Of a stretch of DNA of 60,599 bases, positions 36,918 through 47,237 are shown piece after piece. How positions within the stretch are numbered: position 1 is the first letter of the stretch; every line of letters begins with the position of its first letter. The stretch spans positions 1-60,599 of the forward strand of contig VGSQ01000005.1 of assembly GCA_016874975.1 (NCBI GenBank), given 5' to 3'. The notes beneath the pieces are model-generated. The model ran no database searches, had not been told where the DNA came from, and saw only the letters and a program-made list of their open reading frames with translations. The position numbers and the translations under genes were made by a program. This DNA is from Deltaproteobacteria bacterium (GTDB taxonomy: Bacteria > Desulfobacterota > Desulfobaccia > Desulfobaccales > 0-14-0-80-60-11).

Positions 36918-39008
36918 TCAGGTGGTGATGCGGGAAAAGTCGGCCATCTTCAGGAAGTTGTCGCTGATGCGGCGCAAGAGAGCCAGGCGGTTGCGGCGCA
37001 GGGCCGGGTCTTCGGCCATGACCAGCACCCTGTCGAAGAAGGCGTCCACGGGGCCCTTGAGTCTGGTGAGACTGCGGCAGGCGCCGGCGTAGTCCCGGCC
37101 GGCCAGAGCCTGGTCCACCTCCGTCTCCATGAGGGCGGCCATCTCCGCCAGGAGGCGCTCCTCGGGGTGCTCGAAGAGCATCTCGTTCACCTCGCCCCCT
37201 TCGGCCCCTAAAGAGATGTTGATGACCCGCTTGAAGGCCACCGCCAGGGCCGGGAATTCAGGGCTCTGGCGGACCTCGTGCAGGGCCTTCACCTTGTCCG
37301 CGGCCTCCACCACGTCCCGGCAGCCGGCGCTCAAGACCGCAGCCACGGTCTCGTGATCGAAACCCTCGCCCAACAGGAGGTGCTGCAGCCGCGTCTGAAA
37401 GAAGTCCAGAAGTTCCAGGGCCGTTTCCTCGGGAGCGCGGGTGATTTTCCCTTCCAGGAGCCCGAGGGCCGCGGCCAGCGCTTCGGGAAGGTCCAGGTGC
37501 AGCCGCCGGGCCAGCAGGATGTTGATGACGGCCAGGGCGTGGCGTCGCAAACCATAGGGGTCGGCGGCCCCGGTGGGGGTGAGGCCCACCCCGAACAGGC
37601 CGCAGATGGTGTCCAGCCGGTCGGCCAGGCCCACCAGACATCCCAGCGCGTCTTCCGGCAGGTCGTCCCCGGCATGGCGGGGCAGATAGTGGGTGAAAAC
37701 CGCCTCGGCCACCGCCGGTTCCTCCCCCGCCTGAAGGGCGTAAACCTTACCCATCACCCCCTGCAGGCTGGGAAATTCGCCCACCATCTCCGAGACGATG
37801 TCGGCCTTGCAGAGGAAGGCGGCCCGCTGCACCGCCTCGGGGCCGGGCATCGGTCGCCGGCCGGCGTCCTCGCTTTCGAGATGGCGCTGCAGATAATCCG
37901 CCAACGCCCGGAAGCGACCCATCTTTTCATACGAAGTGCCCAGCGCCGAGTGGAAGACCACGCCTTTCAGCTCCTCCACCCAGGTCTCCAGTTTCACCTT
38001 GGAGTCCGTCTGGAAGAAGTACATGGCGTCCGCCAGGCGGGCCCGGAGCACCCGCTCGTGCCCCCGGGCCACCACCTCCGGGTCCCGGGTCAGGGTGTTG
38101 TTCACCGCAATGAAATGGGGCAGGAGCTTGCCGTCTTTGCCCCGCAGGGAAAAATAACGCTGGTGCTCCCGCATGGAGGTGATGAGCACCTCGTCGGGCA
38201 GGGCCAGGAAGAGCTCCTCAAAATTGCCCACCACCACGGAGGGGAGTTCCACCAGGAAGGTGTTCTCCTCCACCAGGCCGGGGTTGGGGACCACTTCCCC
38301 GCCCACCGAGGCCGCGGCTTTGGCCAGCTCCGCCTCCAGGTAGGCCCGGCGCCGCGAGGGATCGACGATGACGTGGGCCCCCTGGAGAGCGGCCAGATAC
38401 GCCTCGGCGTCCTTGACCTCCACGGGTTGGGGGGCCAGGAAGCGATGCCCGCAGGTGACCCCGCCGCTGACCACGTCGCCCAGAGGGAAGGACACCTCCT
38501 CGCCGCCGAAACGGGCCAGGATCCAATGGATGGGTCGGGCGAAGGTGACGTCCAGGTCGCCCCAGCGCATGGACTTGGGGAAACTTAGCCCCAGGATGAA
38601 CTCGGGCAGAAACCGGGACAGGCGCTCCCGGGTGGGCAGCCCCACGGACCGCTTCAGCACCGCCAGGTAAACCCCCCGGGGGGTCTCCACTTCCATCAGG
38701 TCCACCAGCGCCACCCCCTGGGCCTTGGCAAAGCCCAGCAGCGCCGCGGTGGGCTTACCCGCGGCGTCATAGGCCACGGCCTTGGGCGGCCCCACCACCT
38801 CCTGGGTGACGTCGGCCTGGGACCCGGCCATGCCTTTGGCCACCAACGTGAGCCGCCGGGGGGTGCCCCAGGTGAGGACCTCTCCCACGGCGATGCGTTC
38901 CTGCTCCAGCCGCTTCTTGAACGACGCGGCCATCTCTTCCAAAACCGGCGGGATGAAACGAGCCGGGATCTCCTCGGTGCCAATCTCCAACAGGAATTCT
39001 GGTGCCAT
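36918..39008 (-). CDS. glyS: Glycyl-tRNA synthetase beta subunit
   Basis: 696 residues from MAPEFLLEIGTEEIPARF, the family's usual N-terminus; an in-frame extension upstream to 39185 is out-of-frame shadow of glyQ. It forms the alpha2-beta2 glycyl-tRNA synthetase with GlyQ. HD-like and DALR anticodon-binding regions are present at the C-terminus (DAFFDRVLVMAEDPALRRNR). It begins 11 bases after the glyQ stop. Confidence 0.96.
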   Translation of the reverse strand: MAPEFLLEIGTEEIPARFIPPVLEEMAASFKKRLEQERIAVGEVLTWGTPRRLTLVAKGMAGSQADVTQEVVGPPKAVAYDAAGKPTAALLGFAKAQGVALVDLMEVETPRGVYLAVLKRSVGLPTRERLSRFLPEFILGLSFPKSMRWGDLDVTFARPIHWILARFGGEEVSFPLGDVVSGGVTCGHRFLAPQPVEVKDAEAYLAALQGAHVIVDPSRRRAYLEAELAKAAASVGGEVVPNPGLVEENTFLVELPSVVVGNFEELFLALPDEVLITSMREHQRYFSLRGKDGKLLPHFIAVNNTLTRDPEVVARGHERVLRARLADAMYFFQTDSKVKLETWVEELKGVVFHSALGTSYEKMGRFRALADYLQRHLESEDAGRRPMPGPEAVQRAAFLCKADIVSEMVGEFPSLQGVMGKVYALQAGEEPAVAEAVFTHYLPRHAGDDLPEDALGCLVGLADRLDTICGLFGVGLTPTGAADPYGLRRHALAVINILLARRLHLDLPEALAAALGLLEGKITRAPEETALELLDFFQTRLQHLLLGEGFDHETVAAVLSAGCRDVVEAADKVKALHEVRQSPEFPALAVAFKRVINISLGAEGGEVNEMLFEHPEERLLAEMAALMETEVDQALAGRDYAGACRSLTRLKGPVDAFFDRVLVMAEDPALRRNRLALLRRISDNFLKMADFSRITT

Positions 39009-39019
39009 CGGTTCCTCGC

Positions 39020-39889
39020 TTACTTCTTCAACAACGGAAAACCCATCTCTTCCCGCTGTTTGAGGTAGCCTTCGGAGCACATGCGGGCCAGGTGGCGCAC
39101 CCGGCCGATGATGCTGGCCCGTTCCGCCACGCTGATGGCCCCCCGGGCGTTGAGCAGGTTGAAGGTGTGGGAGCATTTCAGGCAATAGTCGTACGCGGGC
39201 AGCACCAGCCCCTGCCCGATGATGCGCAGGCTCTCCTTCTCGTACATGTCGAACAGCCGGAAGAGCATGTCCACGTCGGCCTGCTCGAAATTATAAATGG
39301 AATGCTCCACTTCCCCCCGGTGGTGGACTTCGCCGTAGGTGATGCCCGTGGTCCACTCCAGGTCATAGACGCTCTCCACGCCCTGCAGATACATGGCGAT
39401 GCGTTCGGGGCCGTAGGTGAGTTCGGCGCTCACCGGCTTCAGGTCGATGCCGCCGGCCTGCTGGAAATAGGTGAACTGGGTGATCTCCATGCCGTCCAGC
39501 CAGACCTCCCAGCCCAGGCCCCAGGCGCCCAGGGTGGGGGACTCCCAGTCGTCTTCCACGAAGCGGATGTCGTGGTCCAGGGGGTCCAGGCCCAGGGCCC
39601 GCAGGCTGTCCAGGTAGATTTCCTGGATATTCTTGGGAGAGGGCTTCATGATAACCTGGTACTGGTAATAGTGTTGCAGACGGTTGGGGTTTTCGCCGTA
39701 GCGGCCGTCGGTGGGGCGCCGGGAGGGCTCCACGTAGGCCACGTTCCAGGGCTCCGGCCCCAGGGCCCGCAGCAACGTGTGGGGGCTGAAGGTGCCGGCC
39801 CCCACTTCGACGTCATAGGGTTGGACGATGATGCACCCCCGGTCCGCAAAAAAGCGCTCCAGGGTCATCAAGAGTTCCTGAAAGGTCAT
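39020..39889 (-). CDS. glyQ: Glycyl-tRNA synthetase alpha subunit
   Basis: 289 residues, the usual length. Class II synthetase core: [19 protein letters not shown] at the start, [36 protein letters not shown]-like segment and [23 protein letters not shown] lies before the ATG. It is the first gene of the operon and is preceded by a strong sigma-70 promoter (39926-39954). Confidence 0.97.
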   Translation of the reverse strand: MTFQELLMTLERFFADRGCIIVQPYDVEVGAGTFSPHTLLRALGPEPWNVAYVEPSRRPTDGRYGENPNRLQHYYQYQVIMKPSPKNIQEIYLDSLRALGLDPLDHDIRFVEDDWESPTLGAWGLGWEVWLDGMEITQFTYFQQAGGIDLKPVSAELTYGPERIAMYLQGVESVYDLEWTTGITYGEVHHRGEVEHSIYNFEQADVDMLFRLFDMYEKESLRIIGQGLVLPAYDYCLKCSHTFNLLNARGAISVAERASIIGRVRHLARMCSEGYLKQREEMGFPLLKK

Positions 39890-39925
39890 CCCGGCCCTCC
39901 TTGCGAAGTGTAAAAATATCCGGTG

Positions 39926-39954
39926 AATTTACCATCAGGGGTTAATTTTGTCAA
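39926..39954 (-). promoter_or_regulatory. Sigma-70 type promoter of glyQ-glyS-ftsY
   Basis: On the minus strand a perfect TTGACA (39949-39954) is followed after exactly 17 bases by TAAATT (39926-39931), leaving a leader of about 30 bases. No T-box or glycine riboswitch is visible in the short leader. Confidence 0.78.
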
Positions 39955-40222
39955 GAATTTGCGGGATGAAGGGAATTCACTGGAGCTGTCGGGGGAGCGC
40001 TCGGACCAGAAAAGCTGGAGCGGGGCAGGGGTCTGCGACCTCCGGCCCTCTATTTCCGAAAAATTTTCTCAGAGCCCTCCTATAGGGTGGCGCAAAGAAG
40101 TGGTATTACGCCGTGCGGCATATCCATCCTAGAAATTACCCGGAACAAGCTCATGGCCCGCGGCAGGGCCAACCCCGAGGATGAAAAGCCCACCAGGGGG
40201 CTCTCAAACCCGCCCCTGCAGA
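39955..40222 (-). repeat. Intergenic region with dispersed repeat copy 3
   Basis: From about 40138 to 40222 there is an inverted, diverged copy of the first repeat module (gctcatggcccgcggcaggg, then tcaaacccgcccctgcag). It overlaps the last codons of the YkgJ-like gene, whose stop lies inside it. The rest (39955-40137) shows no gene. Confidence 0.6.
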
Positions 40223-40986
40223 AAAGGGATCTGCGCGGGAAACAGAAGGAATTTCAGGAAAGCATAGCTGAAGGAGAGCCATTCCCAGTCGTCGGCCTGG
40301 AGCGGGGGAGGCGTCGGGCCGTCTTTAAGACCGAGGCCGTGGAAGTCCGGTGGCGCCGCCAGGGCGCGCCATCGGTCCAGATCGTACATGGCTGCGGCAA
40401 AGAGTTTCTGGAGGTGGGCATCCACCTCTCCGGGCCCCTTGAGCGTCGCCCTGAGCAGGATTTCCAACCATTCCCGCCGGCCCCGGTCGTATTCGTCAAA
40501 ACCCTGGTGCGTGCGCCAGGAGGCCACGGTCCACTCTTGCCCGTCGTCAAAGCCCCGGCAATACTCCAACGGAGAGCAGAAGTACAGGTCCTCCACGCCC
40601 CCGGCGGTGAGGCGGCTGCCCATGGTGACGGGAAAGAGCCGGCAGGCGGCGGGCCGGTGGGCATAGACCGTGCACCCCTGCTCGCCCACGAAGGGACAGC
40701 GGGGCTCGGGGGTGCGGTGCACGTCCAGGAAGACCAGGGGCAGGTTGGAGGATTGTTCCACGACCTGCACTGTGCAGCGCCGCAGCAGTTCCCCGGAGCC
40801 GATCTTGAGGCACTGTTTCAGGCGCACCAGGTCATAGGGGCTCAGGATGACGGTGGGGGTGCGGCAGCACCGGTTGAAGCAGGGCAGCCCCGCATGACAG
40901 TGAAACCGCAGGGCGCTGTCCAGGCTGAGGGGCGCCTGCTCCGCCCCCGAGGCCAGAGAGACCATTTTCCGAGAACCTTGAGGCAT
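40204..40986 (-). CDS. YkgJ-family cysteine-cluster protein
   Basis: 260 residues from the ATG at 40986 (AGGGAAAG 8 bases upstream; ATG 40965 is possible). The YkgJ signature is complete: CHAGLPCFNRCC at the N-terminus and CPFVGEQGCTVYAHRPAACR, then LFPV, in the middle, four to five Cys able to bind zinc or an iron-sulfur cluster. The function of the family is unknown; it often occurs near translation or flagellar genes. The C-terminus is formed by repeat sequence. Confidence 0.82.
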   Translation of the reverse strand: MPQGSRKMVSLASGAEQAPLSLDSALRFHCHAGLPCFNRCCRTPTVILSPYDLVRLKQCLKIGSGELLRRCTVQVVEQSSNLPLVFLDVHRTPEPRCPFVGEQGCTVYAHRPAACRLFPVTMGSRLTAGGVEDLYFCSPLEYCRGFDDGQEWTVASWRTHQGFDEYDRGRREWLEILLRATLKGPGEVDAHLQKLFAAAMYDLDRWRALAAPPDFHGLGLKDGPTPPPLQADDWEWLSFSYAFLKFLLFPAQIPFLQGRV

Positions 40987-41146
40987 CCGTCGGTCTTTCC
41001 CTGAAAAAGACTGTAGAAGTTGCTCCACAGGGTGCGCGCCGCGCACCATATATATTGGTAATGTTATATGATTTTCTGTGGTGGGGCCGCAGGTGAGCCC
41101 CCTGCGCCACCGGAGCCGCCCCTCCCCGGGCCCTCTTCCCACTTCA

Positions 41147-44100
41147 TCATTCGCCTTCCCGCGGCTGCTGGTCGGCGGCGATGGGCAGGAAGACGGTCAC
41201 TCGGGTCCATTGGTGGGGTTCGCTGTCGAGGGTGATTTCTCCCTGGTGGGCCTCGATGATCTTCTGGGAGATGGCCAGCCCCAGGCCGCTCCCTTTGGGT
41301 TTGGAGGAAAAGAAGGGCTGAAAGATTTTGTCCCGGATCTCCGGCGGTATGCCCTCCCCCGTATCGCTCACCCGAAAGAAGACCCAGTCCCCCTCCCGGC
41401 CGGTGGCAATGGTCAGGGTTCCCCCGGCGGTCATGGCTTCGATGCCGTTCTTGGCGATATTGAGGATCACCTGGCGCAGATGCAGCGGGTCGAACTGCAG
41501 TTCCGGCAGCCGGGGCTCCAGGTCCAGCACCAGGTCCAGGTCTCTTTCCCTTAGACTGGGTTCCAGCCGCTGGGAAGTCTCCTGAATCAGGGTGTTGAGA
41601 TCGCCCGGTTCCTTCCGGGGCTCGGAGAATTTGGCATAACTCCCCACTTCCACAAGAAAATCTTCCAGACGGCGCACTTCATCCACAATAATCTGCAGTT
41701 TCTCCTGGTTCTTCTGAGGATCTCCGGTCACATCCTTGAGCACCTGCCGGGCGAAGCCGCCGATGAGCATCAGGGGGTTTTTAATTTCATGGCTGATATG
41801 GGCCGCCATCTTGCCCAGGGCGGCCAGGCGCTCGCTGCGGAGGAGTTCGGTCTCCATGCGCTTCCGCTCCCGCAGGTCCTTGATGTGGCCGATCATGCCG
41901 ATTTCTTTGTCGTTTTCGTAGAGCACCCGGGCCGAAATCCACACCGGGATGGGGGTGCCGTCCTTGTGCAGCAGTTCGGTGTCGTGGTTCTCCAGGATGC
42001 CCACGCCCATGTAGGAGGGGTCATGAATCTTTTCCTGAATCTCCTCCAGACGGCCGGGGGCGTAGAGTCCCGCCACGTTCATCTTGCCGATGACCTCTTC
42101 CGGTGCATACCCCGCGATTTTGGCGGCGGTTTCATTAAAGGTGCGGACTATGCCGCTCAGATCATGGGCGATGATGCCGTCCATGCAGGTGTGGAGCAGC
42201 AGTTTCTGAAAGTAAATGCCGCGCTCCACCTCGGCGGCCAGGGCCTCTTCGGCCCGCTGCCGTTTGATCTGCCACCACATGCCGTTCATCAGCAGGGTCA
42301 ACTGGCGGACATCCGATTCGTCGTATTCCTCGTCCTTGTTGCCCACCCCGGCCACCGCGACGATGCGGTCGCCGTCGACCACCGGAATATTGAGGTGACG
42401 CCGGATGGGCACGTGGCCCTCCGGGTACCCCTTTTTGTAGGGATTGGGCGCATCGTAATCATTGGTGATGACGGGCCGCCGCTGGCGCACGGCCTCGCCC
42501 CAGAGGCCGGTGGTCTCCAAAGGATAGACGATGGGTTTATCGATGATGGCGCACTGCTGCATGGCCGTCTTGGACCAGGAATGAATGGTCAGGACCGTTT
42601 CCTCTTCGTTCATGAAGGCCAGGTAACCGATCCGGCTCCTGGTGAGCCGGACCCCTTCCTCCAGGGCAAAATCCACAATTTCCTTCAGGGAGGCCCCGGT
42701 CATCTGACTCAGTTGCCACACCGCCTCGAGGCGGGACTCATCCAGGCGCAGCGCCTCTTCCACGTTGGCGGTGCGCACGGCCAGTCCCAGATGCCCGGCC
42801 AGAGATTGGAAGAACTCCACGTGCTCCTTGGCAAAATATCCTTTCTGGCTGCTGGCCGCACTCAACACCCCCAGGGTCTGGGTTTCGGTGGTGATGGGCG
42901 CCAGCACCAGGGAGCCCTCCGTTTCCTCCGGCAACAGTCCGTCGAGCCGGTTCGCCACCACCTCCGCATCCGGCACGGAAATCACCTGGTGGGAGGACAG
43001 GCATTGCTCCAGCAGCGACTGGGGCAGGGGCCTCACCGTCTGCTCCCGGGCCTCGGGCGGCAGGCCCCGAGACCCTTTCAGGTGGAGTGCGCCATGTTCG
43101 TCCAGAAGCCGCACGGCGCACCTCTCCACCCCCAGTTGGGACACCAAAACTCCCAGCACCCCGTGCAGGACATCGGGAATGTGCAGAGAGGTGGCCAGCC
43201 GGCGGGCCGCCTCGTAGAGCACCGTGAGTTCCGCCACCCGGCGCTTCAACTGTTGTTCACTTTCTTCCAGGGAGCTGGAGATGCGGCTGAAGAGGTCCAG
43301 GACTTCTTCCATCCGGGAGCCCGAGGAGGAGAGATACCCCTCCACCAACACCCGGGCCGCGGCCGGACCGATGGAGCCGGCGATGGTGCGTTCCACGAAA
43401 TCCACCAGGCGCAGCTTTTCCCGGTCCCCCCAGTCGGCTTCGGGCGCGGCCACCTCCCGCAGAAAGGCCTGGCAGGCTTCCTCGGCCTTCCGGGGGCCGA
43501 TAAGCCTGGCCATGAAGCGGGTCATGTGCTCCAACTCGGGCAGATAGGTGTACCGCTTCTCCAAAGGCCGCTCCCTCTCCCCGGCAAAGACCTCCACAAA
43601 CCGCCGGGCCTGTTCCGACTCCACCGGGGTGGGCTCCGTCAACAGCGAGACGCAGACAAAGGCCGCGGCATTCACCAGCAAGGACCAGAAAAAGGCGTGG
43701 GAGAGGCGGTCCAGACCGGTGAGACCCAGCAGGGCGGTGGGCTTGAGAAAGGCCAGCCCCAAGGGGCCTTCCGACAGGACCGTCAGGGGGAACCAGCCCG
43801 CTTCCACCAGGTAGGGCAGGACCAGGGTATAGGCCCACAGGGCGAAGCCGGCCAGCAAACCGGCCAAGGCCCCCCAGCGGGTGGCGTCCCGCCAGTACAG
43901 GGCCCCCAGCATGGCCGGCACCAACTGCATCACCCCGCAAAAGGCGATGAGCCCGATGTCCACCAGCATCACGGAGGGCCAGACCAGGAGATAGCCCACA
44001 TAACCCATGAGAATCAATAGCAGAATGAATATCCGTTTGATGGTCAACAGGTGGGGGGACAGGCGGTCTCCCAGCTTCAGCCGGATGGCCAGGGGCATCA

Positions 44101-45196
44101 CCAGGCTGTTGAGGAGCATGGTGCTCACGGTGATGGAGGCCACGGCCACCATGGCGGTGGAGGCCGACAACCCCCCCAGGAAGACCAGCAGGGCCAGATA
44201 GGGGTGACCGGTGACCAGGGGCAGGCGCAGCACGAACGTGTCGGCCTGGTTCTGGGGCAGACCCATCAGCAGGCCTCCCAGGGCAATGGGTATGACAAAC
44301 AGGTTAATCAACAACAGATACAAGGGGAACAGCCACATGGCCGTGAGAATGTGCCGCTCATCGGTATTCTCCACCACCGCCATGTGGAACATCCGGGGCA
44401 GGAAGTGAATGGCCCCCATGGCCAGGATGGTGAGCGTCGCCAGCAGGGTGTAGCTGTTCTGGGGGCCGGTGTTCACCAGGAGCAGGTGCCGGAAGTCGGG
44501 CGTCTCGCTGATGCGCTGGAAGATGTCCTGCCAGCCGGAGAAAATCCAGAAAGTCACCAGCAGCCCCAGGCTCCAGAAAGCCACCAACTCGATGAGCGAT
44601 TCAAACACCACCACCGTCACCAAACCCTCGTGGCGTTCCGTGGGGTCCAGGTGACGGGCTCCGAACAGGATGCCGAACAGGGCCAGGACCAGGGCCACGT
44701 ACAGGGCGGTGTCCAGATAGAAAGGCGTGACCTGGGGCGGGAGAATGTGTTTTTGCACCAGGATGTTGAAGGTGTCGGAAATGGACTTGAGCTGCAGGCC
44801 GATATACGGGATGATGGCGAAGAGCACCCCCACGGTGGCCACCGCCCCCACCAGGGCCCCTTTGCCGTAGCGCAAAGTCAGAAAATCGGACATGGTGGTG
44901 AGGTGGTTTTCCTTGCAGATGCGCAGCAGCTTCCGCAAACCGAACCACCAGGAAAAGGCGATGATGGTGGGGCCCAGGTAAATGGTAAGAAAGGTCACGC
45001 CCTGGGTGGCGGCCTTGCCCACGCTGCCGAAAAACGTCCAGGCGGTGCAATAGATGGCCAGGGACAAGGCGTAAATATAGGGATTGGCAATGACGCTCCG
45101 CCCCCGGCCCCGTTGCCTGTCCCCGTAATAGGCAATGGCAAAGAGGAGCAAGAGATAGCCGAAGGCGGCTGCGGCGACCAGTCCCGTGTTCAGCAT
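41147..45196 (-). CDS. SSS-family transporter fused to GAF-GAF-PAS sensor histidine kinase (CbrA-like)
   Basis: 1349 residues. About 13 membrane helices of the sodium/solute symporter family (1-520) are followed by two GAF domains (about 650-800 and 820-970), a PAS domain (about 995-1110), a HisKA dimerisation helix with the phospho-His in HISHEIKNPLMLIGG, and a HATPase domain (NIAKNGIEAM, DTGEGIPPEI, GSGLGLAISQ). All kinase motifs are intact. It probably couples uptake or sensing of a small solute to phosphorelay. No response regulator is adjacent. A 65-aa membrane protein gene lies 22 bases upstream. Confidence 0.92.
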   Translation of the reverse strand: MLNTGLVAAAAFGYLLLLFAIAYYGDRQRGRGRSVIANPYIYALSLAIYCTAWTFFGSVGKAATQGVTFLTIYLGPTIIAFSWWFGLRKLLRICKENHLTTMSDFLTLRYGKGALVGAVATVGVLFAIIPYIGLQLKSISDTFNILVQKHILPPQVTPFYLDTALYVALVLALFGILFGARHLDPTERHEGLVTVVVFESLIELVAFWSLGLLVTFWIFSGWQDIFQRISETPDFRHLLLVNTGPQNSYTLLATLTILAMGAIHFLPRMFHMAVVENTDERHILTAMWLFPLYLLLINLFVIPIALGGLLMGLPQNQADTFVLRLPLVTGHPYLALLVFLGGLSASTAMVAVASITVSTMLLNSLVMPLAIRLKLGDRLSPHLLTIKRIFILLLILMGYVGYLLVWPSVMLVDIGLIAFCGVMQLVPAMLGALYWRDATRWGALAGLLAGFALWAYTLVLPYLVEAGWFPLTVLSEGPLGLAFLKPTALLGLTGLDRLSHAFFWSLLVNAAAFVCVSLLTEPTPVESEQARRFVEVFAGERERPLEKRYTYLPELEHMTRFMARLIGPRKAEEACQAFLREVAAPEADWGDREKLRLVDFVERTIAGSIGPAAARVLVEGYLSSSGSRMEEVLDLFSRISSSLEESEQQLKRRVAELTVLYEAARRLATSLHIPDVLHGVLGVLVSQLGVERCAVRLLDEHGALHLKGSRGLPPEAREQTVRPLPQSLLEQCLSSHQVISVPDAEVVANRLDGLLPEETEGSLVLAPITTETQTLGVLSAASSQKGYFAKEHVEFFQSLAGHLGLAVRTANVEEALRLDESRLEAVWQLSQMTGASLKEIVDFALEEGVRLTRSRIGYLAFMNEEETVLTIHSWSKTAMQQCAIIDKPIVYPLETTGLWGEAVRQRRPVITNDYDAPNPYKKGYPEGHVPIRRHLNIPVVDGDRIVAVAGVGNKDEEYDESDVRQLTLLMNGMWWQIKRQRAEEALAAEVERGIYFQKLLLHTCMDGIIAHDLSGIVRTFNETAAKIAGYAPEEVIGKMNVAGLYAPGRLEEIQEKIHDPSYMGVGILENHDTELLHKDGTPIPVWISARVLYENDKEIGMIGHIKDLRERKRMETELLRSERLAALGKMAAHISHEIKNPLMLIGGFARQVLKDVTGDPQKNQEKLQIIVDEVRRLEDFLVEVGSYAKFSEPRKEPGDLNTLIQETSQRLEPSLRERDLDLVLDLEPRLPELQFDPLHLRQVILNIAKNGIEAMTAGGTLTIATGREGDWVFFRVSDTGEGIPPEIRDKIFQPFFSSKPKGSGLGLAISQKIIEAHQGEITLDSEPHQWTRVTVFLPIAADQQPREGE

Positions 45197-45218
45197 AGGT
45201 TTCGAGATGTGCGTCGGC

Positions 45219-45416
45219 TCACTCCCGGGAGATGAGCCGGGCGCCCAGGATATACAGGCCGACGATGGCCAGGAGCCAAACCCCGTGCAAGTACCAAATC
45301 AGGACCGGCACCCCTGCCCAGAAGGCTTCGCGGTTGCCGATGCCCAGCAAGGGGTAATTCACCAGGAGAAACGCCAGGAACCCCAGCAGAGCTGCAAATT
45401 TGTTTCTTTTTTCCAT
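45219..45416 (-). CDS. Small two-helix membrane protein (DUF3311-like)
   Basis: 65 residues from MEKRNKFAAL. Two hydrophobic helices (about 8-24 and 32-58) carry GLYILGARLISRE at the end. Short proteins of the DUF3311 type often precede SSS symporters and may act as small subunits. The stop lies 22 bases before the SSS-kinase start, on the same strand. Confidence 0.75.
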   Translation of the reverse strand: MEKRNKFAALLGFLAFLLVNYPLLGIGNREAFWAGVPVLIWYLHGVWLLAIVGLYILGARLISRE

Positions 45417-46386
45417 AACCGCCGCCTGGCCGCCGCTGCCGACGGACCGCCCTGCCAATAATTATCTTCGCATCCCGATTCCTTACAAAAAACGCCGCCA
45501 CGCCGGCGGGTCCGGGAAGATGCTCTCCGGACCCCCCATCCACAGCACGACCTGCCAAGCTAGCTGCCCGTTTATTAAAAGTAATAACCATTGTCGGACC
45601 GGGAAACAAGAAACCGGCCGGCTGCCCCTGACGATTGAAGCGTCGGGGATAATTAACAAAACCCCCCCTCCCCCACTCCCATATCGCTTGTTTATGGGCC
45701 CCCCATAAAGGGGGCTGGGAGGGGGGTGTGGGGGGAGGGCGGGGGAACTGTGTTCCCCCGGTTCTCCCCCCACAGAATCTTTTCATGTGTTACGGGTGGG
45801 CCAGCGGCCCAGGCGCGACTGCTTGGGAACCAGGCAAAGGCTGACACCCTGCGCTGCCTGACTTTTCATCCTTTTGGAGAGAGGCCAAGGCTCACGAGAC
45901 ACCGTCCTGATTGACTTTTGCCCCGGTGCGTGCCATGGTGGCCCTGTGGCCCTGTCCGTCTGCGGCCGGGCCGGTTCTCCCTGATTGGCCGGATGCGAAG
46001 ATCCGGTTGATCGCTCGGCGCCGCCCACCCGCGCCTTTTCGCGGCCCGGCCCACTCTCTGAGGGCGGTATGATAGGACAGGCCGGACATTGTCTTTCGCC
46101 GCCGCCGCGTCTCCAAAACGGCCATTCCAGGAACAGCCCCGGCAGGAAAGAGACGCCGGGGCGGGAAGGCGCAGCCGGACCCGACAAGGGTGTCGGCGGT
46201 GCGCCACAGGCGCCGGGCGACCATGAGCCACCAGCAATTCTCCCCGGGGCGCGCCACTTATGGTTGCCTGGGAGAACCTCATTGTCAATACTGAACTTGC
46301 CCTGCGATCACAAGAGAAGCGCCGGGCAACGGCCGGGGTGCGGCTCCTGCACCCCGCCGGACCTCTGCCCGGTGACCGGAATCCGA
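45417..46386. other. 970-bp gene-free region between divergent units
   Basis: It includes a G/C-run palindrome (about 45660-45745, with ccccccataaagggggctgg) and dispersed-repeat sequence (45780-45900, cttttcatgtgttacgggtg). From 45900 to 46386 it is GC-rich; the open frames there have random composition and conflict with each other. The DUF1614 gene promoter must lie in the last few hundred bases. Confidence 0.55.
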
Positions 46387-47061
46387 ATGAAGATGATCTT
46401 TCCCCCCTTGATGTCTTTTTTCATGCTGGTGCTGCTGGGCCTGGCATTGATCCTGCTGCCCTTTCTCTTGGTGGGGGCCATCGGCAGCGCCTTTGCCAAG
46501 CTGGGGTTGTCTCCCGGGGCCGTCTTTGTCCTCCTCATCGCCACCCTGGCCGGCAGCCTGGTGAACATCCCCCTCACCACCCTGAAGAGCATGGAGGTGG
46601 AAGGTGACCGGGTGATCCGCTATTACGGCCTGCGGGTGCGCATCCCCCAGGCGCAGCGGCGCCATACGGTGCTGGCGGTGAATCTGGGCGGAGCCGTCAT
46701 CCCCACGCTGCTGTCCCTCTATCTGCTGGGCCGCATGGAATTCTGCCTGGGCACGCTGGTCCTGCTGGGGCTGGTGACCCTGGTGATGTTCTTCCTGGCC
46801 CGGCCGGTGCGGGGGCTGGGGATTGCCGTGCCGGGGCTGGCGCCCCCTGTTTTGGCGGTGCTGGGAGCCTTTCTCCTCTGCCCCGTGGAGCTGCGGGCCC
46901 CCAGCGCTTATGTTGCCAGCACCATGGGGACGCTTATCGGCGCCGACCTGCTCAAGTTAAGGGAGATCACCCGGCTGGGGGCGCCGGTGGCCTCCATCGG
47001 CGGCGCCGGGACCTTTGACGCGGTCTTTCTGAGCGGCATCATTGCGGTGTTGTTGAGCTGA
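46387..47061 (+). CDS. DUF1614 membrane protein
   Basis: 224 residues from the ATG at 46387 (MKMIFPPLMSF); the longer open frame to 45985 has no coding look. About seven hydrophobic helices and the family C-terminus APVASIGGAGTFDAVFLSGI are visible. The family has no assigned function. It lies 176 bases upstream of the PucC-like operon on the same strand and may belong to it. Confidence 0.8.
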   Translation: MKMIFPPLMSFFMLVLLGLALILLPFLLVGAIGSAFAKLGLSPGAVFVLLIATLAGSLVNIPLTTLKSMEVEGDRVIRYYGLRVRIPQAQRRHTVLAVNLGGAVIPTLLSLYLLGRMEFCLGTLVLLGLVTLVMFFLARPVRGLGIAVPGLAPPVLAVLGAFLLCPVELRAPSAYVASTMGTLIGADLLKLREITRLGAPVASIGGAGTFDAVFLSGIIAVLLS

Positions 47062-47237
47062 CGTCCCTGGGACCAGCACCCCCTGGATCAGCGGTTTTTG
47101 GGGGAAAGGCCGGAGAAGCATGGTTTGCCCCCTCCTCCGCCCCAAACTTTCCCATGCAGATGCAGCCGGCCGGCCGGGGGTCCGGGCGCACCCGCCCTTT
47201 ACTTTTCCGGTCCGCCGGTTTATGCTCTGACAGGATT

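Noticed and set aside
39890-39960. Glycine riboswitch or T-box before glyQ
   Set aside because: The leader between the predicted start site and the ATG is only about 30 bases and lacks any conserved riboswitch core.
41789-44020. 743-codon frame opposite the SSS-kinase gene
   Set aside because: Antisense shadow with His/Gly/Gln-rich composition, created by third-position GC bias.
45783-46288. Three overlapping minus-strand frames of 120-140 codons
   Set aside because: Different frames over the same DNA with random composition; part is dispersed repeat. No protein family is suggested.
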